DNA from: an uncultured Clostridia bacterium | GTDB taxonomy: Bacteria; Bacillota; Clostridia; Lachnospirales; Lachnospiraceae | DNA length: 32,054 nucleotides | NCBI GenBank assembly: GCA_937895705.1 | Contig: CALBKM010000012.1 | Location: 1-32,054 of the forward strand | Reading direction: 5' to 3' | Shown: one piece after another, positions 1 through 8,052 of the stretch | Position numbering within the stretch: the stretch's first letter is position 1 | Layout of the letters: every line of letters starts with the position of its first letter | Position numbers and translations under genes: made by a program | The notes under the pieces: model-generated | The model's database searches: none | What the model was told of the DNA's origin: nothing | What the model saw: only the letters and a program-made list of their open reading frames with translations

Positions 1-192
1 AGACCTCTCTAGGGCGAAATTTGCCCTCTGGGTGCACTTAAGGACATCCGAAATCAAAACTGAATATTGAGTTCGAATATGCTGATATTAACGCACTTCT
101 TTTAAAACAAATTATTGTTGCGAAAGGAGTATGTTTTTTTGAGACGGAAACCACAGCCGTGTAGAAACCTACACCTACGACAAAAGCGGAAA
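1..192. other. Left-edge stretch without an intact gene
   Basis: No convincing gene is visible here. The stretch has a near-perfect palindrome at 11-27 (AGGGC..AAATTT..GCCCT), an A/T-rich middle, and at 121-196 a Shine-Dalgarno-like AAAGGAG followed by a short ATG frame that stops after three codons, then a YD-repeat-like peptide frame (listed separately). The palindrome lacks a following T-run on either strand, so I do not call it a terminator. The stretch lies downstream of the minus-strand FliK-like gene and carries no obvious terminator for it. Confidence 0.4.
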
Positions 193-196
193 TCAA
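143..196 (+). pseudogene. Scrap of an RHS/YD-repeat coding sequence
   Basis: Read on the plus strand from 143, the bases encode DGNHSRVETYTYDKSGNQ, which matches the YD-repeat pattern (YxYDxxGN) of RHS/wall-associated toxin-type proteins. The frame has a stop (TGA) directly before it at 140-142. After 196 it runs into the antisense of the FliK-like gene, where it stops being repeat-like. It is too short to be functional. It may be the remnant of a decayed or rearranged RHS gene whose edge sits at the FliK stop codon, or chance similarity. The call rests on one motif only. Confidence 0.3.
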
Positions 197-1971
197 GCCC
201 GAATATCAAACCGGAACCGTTTCATCGGTACGGCATCGCTGCCTTCCAAAAAGTCGGATACGATGTCCGGTTCTTTGGTGCGGTGCATCACCGAGGCGTT
301 TAGGCTGTAGCCCTTTTTTTGAAGGGCAGCGGTCAGTGACGGAAGTTGTTCTGTCACTAAGTTTTCCGCGTCGGTTTCATTTAAGTAGAATTTTGCGGTG
401 ACATTTTGTTGCAGCAGAGAAAGATGGATATCCGTCGGACCGAGGGAATCCATATCCAGGTGCAGTAAGATACTGACCTCTTTGTCTTTGGCAGAGAGGT
501 CTTTTTTCTTTGTGTATACATAAAGCTCCCCGTGGGTGAGCTGTTCCGTCAGTTTGAGCGGAAGCTGCACATACGGGAAAATCTGGTTCAGGGTGTTCAT
601 GAACCGGATGTTTTCCTGCATGCCGTTTCCTGCGTCGGCAACGGTTTTCATGGCAGAGGAAGATTCTTCCGAGGCGAGCTCGGTCAGAGCCGAAAGACTT
701 TTCACCGTGCGGGAGTAGAACTCTTCTACGGAGTTTTCTTTTGTCAAATCTTCCGGAGTCAGTAAAAAGCGGTTTAAAACGGTTTTGCCCAGCAAATCGG
801 ACAGAACCGGTTCCTCTTTAAAAAGAGCGGTGACATGCCCGGAACGGCCGTTTGCGGCTCCATGGGAAAGGGTTTGAAACAGCTTGTTTGCGGTCAGGAT
901 CCCGTTGTCAAGAGCTTCCTTGAGCGTCGCAAGCTCCGGAAAGTCGGAAGGCAGGGAATCGATGGCTTTTTGTACTGCCCCATAGTCTTTTTCGGAGAGA
1001 AGCTGCTGCAGCGGAAGGGCTTCTTCGGAAGAAGCGGTGCTTACGGTTGCGGAATGTGCTGCGGAACCTGTTAGGTCCTGCGGGTCCGATGTATGCAGCA
1101 GGACACCGGTATCGGCCGGAGTACCTTCTGTTGCGGTCGGGGAAAAGGAGACGTCCGAAGCTTCCGGATTTGCCGGTAAGGCTGCTTCCGGAGAGAGTGC
1201 GCTTGCGGTTTGAACATCGGAACCGGTTCCGGACAAGAATTCCGAAAGATGGTCCGGGGCTTGCTGCGGGGCAACGGCGCCGTCGGATGACGGGACAGAG
1301 GTGCCGAAAAACTCGGATAAAAGCCCTTCCGTAAAGGACGGAGAAACCTCGCCGTAGGTAAAGGCCTCGGAAAGAGCCGAGGTCAGAGTGGCAGCTTGTC
1401 CCAGCAACCGGTGTTCGAAGTTACGATAGGCTTGTAATTGAGAGGCGTTCTCCTTTGTGACCGGCAGGTTGTTTTTTAACAGAGCAGTCAGTGTGGAAAG
1501 TTCCACATCTTTATTGGCGGCAGAGTATTGCATCATTTTCTGAATCATTTCTTTATTAGCCGGAAGTCCTGCATTTAAAAGAGAGCGCACAATCTCCGCT
1601 CCGTGTTCCGACTTCGGAAAGCCGGAGGCTTCCAGGGCTTTGTCGATGGCAGTTTCCGTAAAGGAAGTGTCGCCGTCGGACAACAGTTTTAAAGTAATCA
1701 GGACGTCGTTGGTCTCCTGTACGAAAAATTCGGCTTCCTGTCCGATGGATAATTCCATGGCGGTGCTTAATTTGGCGTGCAACGTCTTTCCGTCTTCCAG
1801 ACGGATGGTGACTTCGTTGCTTCGTAAATCCGTAACCTCTCCCTTTACGATCTCTCCCTTCGTAAGGGTGACCGTGTCTTTCCCGGAGGAAAACGAAGTA
1901 CGTTTTGTGCCGGAGGTCCCGGTTTGTTGTGATGTTTGCGGCAGTCCGAAGATGTTGTGAAACAGTCCCAT
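193..1971 (-). CDS. fliK: FliK-like flagellar hook-length control protein
   Basis: 592 aa; the ATG at 1971 is preceded by a strong AGGAGGT site. The N-terminal part (about residues 33-100) is a small beta-rich segment with KGEIVKGEV and TIRLEDGKTL. A long, low-conservation, Ser/Thr/Pro/Glu-rich middle follows (about 230-330), as is usual for FliK rulers. The C-terminal part (about 460-565) resembles the Flg_hook domain of FliK: a LHLDMDSLGPTDIHLSL stretch, then a segment on blocking or measuring the polypeptide N-terminus of the export switch region, ending in a short basic FRFDIRA tail. FliK sets hook length and triggers the substrate switch of the flagellar type III export apparatus. No other flagellar gene is in view, so this is either the edge of a flagellar cluster or a stand-alone paralogue. 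The family call is moderately sure; the symbol is less so. Confidence 0.6.
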   Translation of the reverse strand: MGLFHNIFGLPQTSQQTGTSGTKRTSFSSGKDTVTLTKGEIVKGEVTDLRSNEVTIRLEDGKTLHAKLSTAMELSIGQEAEFFVQETNDVLITLKLLSDGDTSFTETAIDKALEASGFPKSEHGAEIVRSLLNAGLPANKEMIQKMMQYSAANKDVELSTLTALLKNNLPVTKENASQLQAYRNFEHRLLGQAATLTSALSEAFTYGEVSPSFTEGLLSEFFGTSVPSSDGAVAPQQAPDHLSEFLSGTGSDVQTASALSPEAALPANPEASDVSFSPTATEGTPADTGVLLHTSDPQDLTGSAAHSATVSTASSEEALPLQQLLSEKDYGAVQKAIDSLPSDFPELATLKEALDNGILTANKLFQTLSHGAANGRSGHVTALFKEEPVLSDLLGKTVLNRFLLTPEDLTKENSVEEFYSRTVKSLSALTELASEESSSAMKTVADAGNGMQENIRFMNTLNQIFPYVQLPLKLTEQLTHGELYVYTKKKDLSAKDKEVSILLHLDMDSLGPTDIHLSLLQQNVTAKFYLNETDAENLVTEQLPSLTAALQKKGYSLNASVMHRTKEPDIVSDFLEGSDAVPMKRFRFDIRA

Positions 1972-2019
1972 GGCAGGAACCTCCTTTCTGTTATAATGAA
2001 TCGGTTATTTTTTGCTTTT

Positions 2020-2048
2020 AGTATAGCTTTTTTTTATGAGAAAGGCAA
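2020..2048 (-). promoter_or_regulatory. Sigma-A-type promoter for the FliK-like gene
   Basis: On the minus strand TTGCCT (2048-2043) and TATACT (2025-2020) are separated by 17 bp, giving a leader of roughly 45 nt to the ATG at 1971. The -10 is close to consensus and the -35 is weaker. It lies back to back with the birA promoter. Confidence 0.5.
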
Positions 2049-2071
2049 GAAAATTCTGATGGCGTGTTCGG

Positions 2072-2101
2072 TTGACAATCCGGGGCTTTACATGGTACGA
2101 T
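2072..2101 (+). promoter_or_regulatory. Promoter for the birA-bioY-metF-metH unit
   Basis: A perfect TTGACA (2072-2077), an 18-bp spacer and TACGAT (2096-2101) lie about 50 bp before the birA start. The predicted leader (about 45 nt) is too short for a SAM or cobalamin riboswitch. Confidence 0.5.
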
Positions 2102-2152
2102 GATTGCGGAATGTACAGAATCGGGCAGTGAGAACGGCAGGGAGGTGTCGGC

Positions 2153-2947
2153 GTGAGAAACGGATATGATACGCAGTATGCGGAGTTCGAAAATTTGAGC
2201 GGATGTTTGGATGCGAACGGGTTCGTCCGCAGGGTATACCGACTCCCGGAGACCGATTCTACCAACAGAGTGGCAAAGGAGCTGGCAGCAAGCGGTGCAC
2301 CGGAAGGGACATTGGTGGTAGCCGATCGGCAGAGTGCCGGAAGAGGTCGTCTCGGACGAAGCTTTTTTTCTCCGGAGGGCGGAATTTATATGAGTATGAT
2401 ATTGCGACCGGAGACTACGGCGGAACAGGCGGTTATGATTACAACCTGCGGGGCGGTGGCAGCGGCAAGAGCCATTGAAAAGGTGTGCGGAGTTTCTGCG
2501 GGGATTAAATGGGTGAACGATATTTTTGTAAACAGAAGAAAGGTATGCGGGATTTTGGCGGAAGCCGGCTTTGAACCGGGGCGGCAGGAACCGGCTTATG
2601 TGGTGCTGGGAATCGGGATTAATGTGAAAAAACAGTCAGTGCCGGAGGAGCTAAAGGACATTGTGGGATGTCTGGAGGAGTGTGCAGTGCAACCGGTTTC
2701 CAAAGACGAATTGATCGCTGCTGTTTGGGAAGAGTTTGGGAAACTTTACGAAAGTCGTTCTACAGCCGTCTATATGGAAGAATACAGAAAACGTTCCGTG
2801 TTGTTGGGCAAGGAAGTGACGGTATTGGCGCCTTCCGGCAGTTATACGGCAACGGCAGTGGATATTTCCGATGACGGACATCTGGTGGTGGACAGAGGAG
2901 GATGTAAGGAAATACTGTCAAACGGAGAGGTCAGCGTCCGATTGTAA
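2153..2947 (+). CDS. birA: Biotin-protein ligase without DNA-binding domain
   Basis: 264 aa, starting at GTG 2153 behind a GGGAGGTG site. It activates biotin as biotinyl-5'-AMP and transfers it to the lysine of biotin-carboxyl-carrier domains in the cytoplasm. Visible motifs are the nucleotide/biotin loop GRGRLGR (63-69), KWVND (119-123), the biotin-binding lysine region RRKVCGIL (about 128-135), GIGIN (153-157), and a C-terminal SH3-like BPL_C segment. Bifunctional BirA repressors are about 320 aa with an N-terminal winged helix; here only some 25 residues precede the catalytic domain, so this is a ligase only and should not repress transcription by itself. bioY follows after 19 bp, which supports a biotin uptake-and-use unit. 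Confidence 0.93.
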   Translation: MRNGYDTQYAEFENLSGCLDANGFVRRVYRLPETDSTNRVAKELAASGAPEGTLVVADRQSAGRGRLGRSFFSPEGGIYMSMILRPETTAEQAVMITTCGAVAAARAIEKVCGVSAGIKWVNDIFVNRRKVCGILAEAGFEPGRQEPAYVVLGIGINVKKQSVPEELKDIVGCLEECAVQPVSKDELIAAVWEEFGKLYESRSTAVYMEEYRKRSVLLGKEVTVLAPSGSYTATAVDISDDGHLVVDRGGCKEILSNGEVSVRL

Positions 2948-2966
2948 CAAAATAAGGAGAAAACCT

Positions 2967-3599
2967 TTGGAAAAGTCACGGGAAAAATTAGAAATAGAAA
3001 AAAGCGCGGAAAGGCAACATCGAAAAAGCGGGAAAAATAAAAGGGCTACGATTGTAGAATTGACGATAGCCGCTTTGGTGACTGCCGTGTTTTGCGTGTT
3101 GGCACCCCATACCGTTTATCTGCCGGTCAGTCCGGTGGGGATTACCTTGGGAAGTTTTTTGCTGTACCTGACGGCGGTGCTTTTGGGACCTCGTCTCGGG
3201 TGCGTCAGTATTTTTTTGTATTTGTGTATCGGCCTTTTGGGCGTGCCGGTGTTTTCCGGATATACGGCCGGAGCCGGTGTTTTGTTCGGGCCTACAGGCG
3301 GTTTTTTAATCGGGTATCTGCCTTGTGTAGCGGTGGTTGGTCTGTTTACAAAGAGAGCGGCTGTGGGAACGAAGGGCTTGTTACGTTTTCTTGCGGGGAC
3401 GGTTTTGGGAACCTTGGTGTTGTATGGGTGCGGTGCCCTATGGTTTGTGCTTGTATACGGAGGCGGGGCCTCCTTAGGGGAAGCGGTAACGGCATGTGTG
3501 TTGCCGTTTCTTCCCTTTGATGTGATTAAAATCTGCGCGGCAGGGATGTTTTATAAGCCCTTTCGGAGAATTGTCGTCAATCAAAACCTTAGACGTTAG
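2967..3599 (+). CDS. bioY: BioY, substrate-binding (S) component of the biotin ECF transporter
   Basis: 210 aa from TTG 2967. This start is chosen because AAGGAG (2954-2959) sits 7 nt upstream; the open frame extends further back only inside birA. A Lys/Glu-rich cytoplasmic N-terminus of about 30 residues leads into about six hydrophobic segments. BioY-typical features are the PVSPVGITLGSF segment, LGPRLGCVSIFLYL, and the GGFLIGYLP motif (about residue 111). It binds biotin at high affinity in the membrane and relies on the shared EcfT/EcfA1/EcfA2 energising module, which is not in this window. The neighbours are birA (upstream) and metF (43 bp downstream). Confidence 0.92.
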   Translation: MEKSREKLEIEKSAERQHRKSGKNKRATIVELTIAALVTAVFCVLAPHTVYLPVSPVGITLGSFLLYLTAVLLGPRLGCVSIFLYLCIGLLGVPVFSGYTAGAGVLFGPTGGFLIGYLPCVAVVGLFTKRAAVGTKGLLRFLAGTVLGTLVLYGCGALWFVLVYGGGASLGEAVTACVLPFLPFDVIKICAAGMFYKPFRRIVVNQNLRR

Positions 3600-3642
3600 A
3601 TCGGATGTCCGGGGGATTAAATACAGAAACGGAGAGAGAATT

Positions 3643-4506
3643 ATGAGAATCAGTGAAGTGTATCAACAGAAGAAACCGGTGCTTTCTTTCGAGATTTTTC
3701 CGCCGAAGAGAGATACGACCTTACAAAGTATCGATGAAACTTTAGAGGTTCTGTGCGGATTAAAGCCGGATTTTATCAGTGTGACTTTCGGTGCCGGCGG
3801 TTCCGCCACCAATAGCCTTACGGTAGGGCTGGCTAAGAAGATTAAAAAGGAATACGGAATCGAGCCGGTGGTGCATCTGACCTGTATCAATTATACAAAG
3901 GATGAGATTCTTGCCTTTACCGACGAACTGGCCGAGGCGGGCATCGAGAATGTTCTTGCGCTCCGGGGAGACAAGAACCCGGATATTCCGCCGAAGGAAG
4001 AGTTTTTCTACGCATCGGAGCTGGTAGCCTTTTTAAAGGAGAAGCGCAGTAATCTTTGCGTGGCAGGAGCCTGTTATCCGGAGGGACATACGGAAGCAAC
4101 CGACAAAGTGGCGGACTTACATAATTTGAAGAAAAAGACAGAGGCGGGAGCCGAGTTTTTGATTTCCCAGCTGTTCTTTGATAACGATTTGTTTTATAAA
4201 TTCCGGGAAAATATGCGGATTGCGGATATTAAGCCGCCGGTTTCCGCCGGAATCATGCCGGTGATAAACCGGGCTCAGATCGAGAGGATGGTTTCTTTGT
4301 GCGGAGCGTCCTTGCCGGAGAAGTTCCGTCGTATTTTACAGAAGTATGAGTTTGATAAGGATGCTTTGTTTGATGCCGGAATGGTGTATGCGGTTAATCA
4401 GATTGTGGATCTGGTGGCCCATGATGCGGACGGTATTCATGTGTATACTATGAACAACCCGGTGGTTGCGAAGCGTATTTGTGACAGTATCAGGAATTTA
4501 ATTTAG
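3643..4506 (+). CDS. metF: Methylenetetrahydrofolate reductase
   Basis: 287 aa from ATG 3643 (site GGAGAG 11 nt upstream); the frame is open further upstream but has no ribosome site there. It is a TIM-barrel flavoprotein reducing 5,10-methylene-THF to 5-methyl-THF. Visible motifs are FEIFPPK near the start with the catalytic Glu (E17), TFGAGGS, HLTC and LALRGD (105-110), where the Asp contacts folate. The length matches bacterial MetF (about 290 aa), without the regulatory domain of eukaryotic enzymes. metH follows after 11 bp, so product and consumer of methyl-THF are made together. In anaerobes MetF can depend on an extra electron-transfer partner; none is adjacent here. Confidence 0.94.
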   Translation: MRISEVYQQKKPVLSFEIFPPKRDTTLQSIDETLEVLCGLKPDFISVTFGAGGSATNSLTVGLAKKIKKEYGIEPVVHLTCINYTKDEILAFTDELAEAGIENVLALRGDKNPDIPPKEEFFYASELVAFLKEKRSNLCVAGACYPEGHTEATDKVADLHNLKKKTEAGAEFLISQLFFDNDLFYKFRENMRIADIKPPVSAGIMPVINRAQIERMVSLCGASLPEKFRRILQKYEFDKDALFDAGMVYAVNQIVDLVAHDADGIHVYTMNNPVVAKRICDSIRNLI

Positions 4507-4517
4507 GGGTATAAACG

Positions 4518-7019
4518 ATGACAAAAAAAGAATTCAGAGAATTGGCGGAGAGCCGTATTATTTTTTTGGACGGAGCCACGGGAAGTAATTTACAAAAGGC
4601 GGGAATGCCGGCGGGCGTATGTCCGGAACAGTGGATTTTGGAAAATCCGGATTGTTTTATCAATTTGCAGAAGAGTTATCTTCACAGGGGATCGGATATT
4701 GTGTATGCACCGACGTTTTCCGCAAACAGGATTAAGCTTTCGGAGTACGGTCTGGAGGACCGGATCGGAGAATTAAACCGTGAGCTTGTGGGATTGAGTA
4801 AACGTGCGGTTGGCGAGTATATGGTGGAAAAGCGGAACGCCGAGTTTATTCCGTTTATTGCGGGAGATGTGACCATGACGGGAAAACTGTTGCAACCGTT
4901 AGGTCCTCTTTCCTTTGAAGAAGCGGTGGATGTATATAAAGAGCAGATGCGTATTCTGGTACAGGCCGGGGTGGATTTGTTCGTCATCGAAACAATGATG
5001 AGTTTGCAGGAAACCCGTGCGGCTCTGATTGCGGCAGGAGAAGTGTCTGATTTGCCGGTTATGGTAACCATGACTTTTGACGAAACGGCACACACACTTT
5101 ACGGAACGGAGCCGGAGACGGCAATGCTGGTATTGCAGGGACTGGGTGCCGATGCGGTAGGTGTGAATTGCGGCGCCGGGCCGGAAAAGTGTCTGGAAAT
5201 TGTTCGCAGAATGAAAGCGGTGGCTAATGTGCCGGTAATTGCGAAGCCGAATGCGGGAATGCCGCGTCTTGCGGGCGGCGAGACCGTATATGACCAGACG
5301 CCGGAGGTGTTTGCAAAGGAAATGAAGCTTCTGGTGGAGGCCGGAGCAGGGATTTTAGGCGGATGCTGCGGCACCACGCCGGATCATATCGCCTATTTGT
5401 ACGAAACCTTTGAAAAGGCGTTTCCGCCCCATATTTCGGAGGAACCGGTACGGGCGCTGACTAATGAACGCCGTGCGGTACATATTTCCTTGGACGGTTC
5501 GTTCCTGGCGGTGGGAGAGCGTATTAATCCTACGGGAAAGAAGAAGTTTCAGGAGATGCTGCGGGCCGGTGATACTTCCATGGCGGTGGAGTTTGCCAGA
5601 GAACAGGAAGAAAACGGAGCCGCAATCTTAGACATAAATGTGGGAATGGGCGGCATTGACGAAAAAGAGATGATGTGCCGGATTATCGAGGAGGTTTGTC
5701 AGGCGACGAATCTGCCTCTTTCCGTTGATACCAGTGATGCGGAAGTAATGGAAGCCGCACTACGTGTATATCCGGGCCGTGCTTTGGTGAATTCGGTGTC
5801 TTTGGAAGAGGGAAGAGCAGAGAGTTTATTCCCTATTGTGAAGAAATACGGTGCCATGGTAGTGGTACTTCCTCTGGGAAGCAACGGGCTTCCGAAGGAT
5901 GCGGCGGAACGTCGGGAGAATCTTCATACGCTGGTACAAAAGGCAAGCGAATACGGTATTCCGAAGGAGTCGGTTGTGGCGGACGGTCTGGTTATGACCG
6001 TAGGAGCGGAGCCTCAGGCGGCACTGGATGCTTTGGACACAATAAAATATTGCAGGGACGAACTGGGAGTGGCAACCACCTGCGGTTTGTCCAATATTTC
6101 TTACGGCTTGCCGGAGAGGGGATATATTAACACCGCATTTTTGATGATGGCGATTGCAAGCGGACTTACCATGGCAATCGTAAATCCGAACCAGGATTTG
6201 TTGATGAATCTGGTGTATGCGGCAGATGTTCTTCGTGCAAAAGAAGATTCCGCAAAACGGTATATCGAGCGGGCGGAATGGATTGCCGCAAAGAAGGAAG
6301 AGGAAGCAAAGAAAGCGGTACAGACGGTGGCACCGGCTGTTGTAGAGAAACCGGCAGAGCGTTCCGTTGCAACGAAACCTGCGGGAAATGAAACGGAATT
6401 GATGCAGGCAGTATTGCGCGGCGAAAAGAAAACTATTGCAGCTTTGGCAGCCCGGGCGCTTGCGGAAGGCAAGGATGCGTCGATTCTTTTGGAGACGGAA
6501 TTGATTCCGGCCATAACGGAAGCGGGCAACCGTTTTGAGCAAAAGAAATATTTTCTTCCGCAGTTAATCGGTGCCGCAGAGGCAATGAAAGCGGCGGTGG
6601 AGGTGCTGGAACCGCAGTTACAAAAGCAAGGTGACGTGAAAGCAGCCGGAACGGTTGTCATTGCCACGGTGGAGGGGGACATCCACGACATCGGAAAAAA
6701 TCTGGTAACCCTGATGTTAAAAAATCACGGGTTTACGGTGGCGGATTTGGGGAAAGATGTGTCCGCCGAAACCATTGTTTCGGAAGCAAAACGTCTGGAT
6801 GCGGATGTGATTGCGTTGTCTGCGCTGATGACCACCACCATGCGCTCCATGGCGGATGTAATAGAGTTGTGTAAGAAAGAAGGCGTTCGCGCAAAGATCA
6901 TGATCGGCGGTGCGGTAACCACAGAGGAGTACGCAAAGGAGATCGGTGCGGACGGTTATGCGAAGGATGCCCAGGGTGCGGTGGTATTGGCAAAGCAACT
7001 GGCAGGAGGAACAAAGTAA
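4518..7019 (+). CDS. metH: Cobalamin-dependent methionine synthase, short form without reactivation domain
   Basis: 833 aa from ATG 4518. Domain order: homocysteine S-methyltransferase barrel (1-300) with zinc-ligand cysteines C218, C283 and C284 in GVNCGAGP and GGCCGTTPDH; pterin-binding methyl-THF barrel (about 325-590, VGERINPTGKKKF and DINVGMGG); a charged Ala/Lys/Glu linker; the B12 cap helices (about 635-705); and the B12-binding Rossmann fold with DIHDIG, His723 being the lower cobalt ligand. The protein ends directly after the B12 domain. E. coli MetH (about 1,227 aa) has a further AdoMet-binding activation domain, absent here, so a separate protein must reactivate cob(II)alamin. It overlaps the next gene by 1 nt (TAATG). 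Confidence 0.94.
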   Translation: MTKKEFRELAESRIIFLDGATGSNLQKAGMPAGVCPEQWILENPDCFINLQKSYLHRGSDIVYAPTFSANRIKLSEYGLEDRIGELNRELVGLSKRAVGEYMVEKRNAEFIPFIAGDVTMTGKLLQPLGPLSFEEAVDVYKEQMRILVQAGVDLFVIETMMSLQETRAALIAAGEVSDLPVMVTMTFDETAHTLYGTEPETAMLVLQGLGADAVGVNCGAGPEKCLEIVRRMKAVANVPVIAKPNAGMPRLAGGETVYDQTPEVFAKEMKLLVEAGAGILGGCCGTTPDHIAYLYETFEKAFPPHISEEPVRALTNERRAVHISLDGSFLAVGERINPTGKKKFQEMLRAGDTSMAVEFAREQEENGAAILDINVGMGGIDEKEMMCRIIEEVCQATNLPLSVDTSDAEVMEAALRVYPGRALVNSVSLEEGRAESLFPIVKKYGAMVVVLPLGSNGLPKDAAERRENLHTLVQKASEYGIPKESVVADGLVMTVGAEPQAALDALDTIKYCRDELGVATTCGLSNISYGLPERGYINTAFLMMAIASGLTMAIVNPNQDLLMNLVYAADVLRAKEDSAKRYIERAEWIAAKKEEEAKKAVQTVAPAVVEKPAERSVATKPAGNETELMQAVLRGEKKTIAALAARALAEGKDASILLETELIPAITEAGNRFEQKKYFLPQLIGAAEAMKAAVEVLEPQLQKQGDVKAAGTVVIATVEGDIHDIGKNLVTLMLKNHGFTVADLGKDVSAETIVSEAKRLDADVIALSALMTTTMRSMADVIELCKKEGVRAKIMIGGAVTTEEYAKEIGADGYAKDAQGAVVLAKQLAGGTK

Positions 7020-7954
7020 TGTCGAAACGAATGAGAGGAAATGCCCTTTTACTGCTGGCAGCGTTTATCTGGGGACTTTCCTTTGTGGCTCAGAGCGAAG
7101 GGATGAAATATATCGGCCCCTTTGCGTTTATCGGAATCCGGTCCATGTTGGCAGGTGTTTCTCTGGCGGTGTTTCTCGGAATTCGGGCATTGGTCACGTC
7201 CAGGCAAAAGAAAAAGGAAAAGCCGCAGGATAAGGAAATTGGGAAACCTGACGGTGGTAGAAAGGTGTTGCTTACCGGAGGAATCTGTTGCGGTTTGGTT
7301 TTGTTTGTCGCAACGATGTTGCAGCAGGTTGGAATCTTACATACCAACGAACCGGGAAAGGCCGGATTTATTACCGCCTTATATTTGATTCTGGTGCCTT
7401 TGGCCGGGATTTTCATGAAAAAGCGCATCGGACTTAAGGTTTGGGTGGCGGTGGTACTGGCGGTATGCGGTATGTACCTGCTCTGTATTACGGAAGGCTT
7501 CCGGATTGCTACCGGAGATTTGTATTTGCTGGGTTGTGCGTTTGTATTTACCGTGCATATTCTGGTCATCGATTATTTTTCACCGAAGATTGACGGCGTA
7601 GCCATGTCCTGCATTCAGTTCCTTGTGTGCGGGGCCCTTGGTATGACGGGAATGTTTCTGACGGAGACCGTGTCTTTTTCCCATGTGCTGGAAGCGTGGC
7701 TGCCGCTTGTATTTTCCGGTGTGTTCTCCGGCGGTGTGGCATATACCCTGCAGATTGTGGCACAAAAGGATACGGAGCCTGCGGTGGCATCGTTGCTTAT
7801 GAGTTTGGAATCGGTGTTTGCGGTATTCGGAGAATGGCTGATTTTGGGGCAGTTTTTGTCAACGAGAGAGTTGTTCGGATGCATTCTTATGTTTATCGGA
7901 ATCATATTGACCCAGTTGCCGGATAAAATAAAGAAGCAGGGAAAAAACATTTAA
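7019..7954 (+). CDS. EamA-family (DMT) inner-membrane transporter
   Basis: 311 aa, translationally coupled to metH through TAATG with GGAGGA upstream. It has about ten hydrophobic segments arranged as two repeats, with a typical first helix (LLLAAFIWGLSFVAQ), a Lys-rich cytoplasmic loop around residues 62-80, and a second repeat ending in a helix with GEWLILGQ and a short basic tail. Members of the drug/metabolite transporter superfamily export or import amino acids, metabolites or drugs; substrate cannot be read from sequence. Coupling to metH makes an amino acid or sulfur metabolite a reasonable guess, no more. No clear terminator follows, so read-through into hprK is possible. Confidence 0.85.
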   Translation: MSKRMRGNALLLLAAFIWGLSFVAQSEGMKYIGPFAFIGIRSMLAGVSLAVFLGIRALVTSRQKKKEKPQDKEIGKPDGGRKVLLTGGICCGLVLFVATMLQQVGILHTNEPGKAGFITALYLILVPLAGIFMKKRIGLKVWVAVVLAVCGMYLLCITEGFRIATGDLYLLGCAFVFTVHILVIDYFSPKIDGVAMSCIQFLVCGALGMTGMFLTETVSFSHVLEAWLPLVFSGVFSGGVAYTLQIVAQKDTEPAVASLLMSLESVFAVFGEWLILGQFLSTRELFGCILMFIGIILTQLPDKIKKQGKNI

Positions 7955-7956
7955 AG

Positions 7957-7985
7957 TTGTGAATTTGAACGTTTTATGCTATCAT
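7957..7985 (+). promoter_or_regulatory. Promoter for the hprK cluster
   Basis: TTGTGA (7957-7962), a 17-bp spacer and TATCAT (7980-7985) precede hprK. The leader of about 60 nt holds a possible 6-bp stem, GCGCGG (8006-8011) with CCGCGC (8033-8038), before the GAGGGAG site. Confidence 0.45.
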
Positions 7986-8052
7986 AAGAAATAAGAATAA
8001 AAGTTGCGCGGAGGATACGAGTGTAGCCGGGACCGCGCGGAAAAGAGGGAGC

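Noticed and set aside
115..303. Plus-strand ORF at the left edge
   Set aside because: Frame has no ribosome site match and is mostly antisense to the FliK-like gene.
1972..2019. Sigma-28 (flagellar) promoter for the FliK-like gene
   Set aside because: TAAA and an ACCGAT-like element occur on the minus strand, but the spacing (about 11 bp) is too short and the -10 poorly matches GCCGATA. The sigma-A-type pair just upstream is better.
3600..3642. Possible SAM riboswitch before metF
   Set aside because: The 43-bp gap is too short and lacks any multi-stem structure or conserved core.
8006..8038. Riboswitch in the hprK leader
   Set aside because: Only a 6-bp stem with a 21-nt loop; not enough structure to call.
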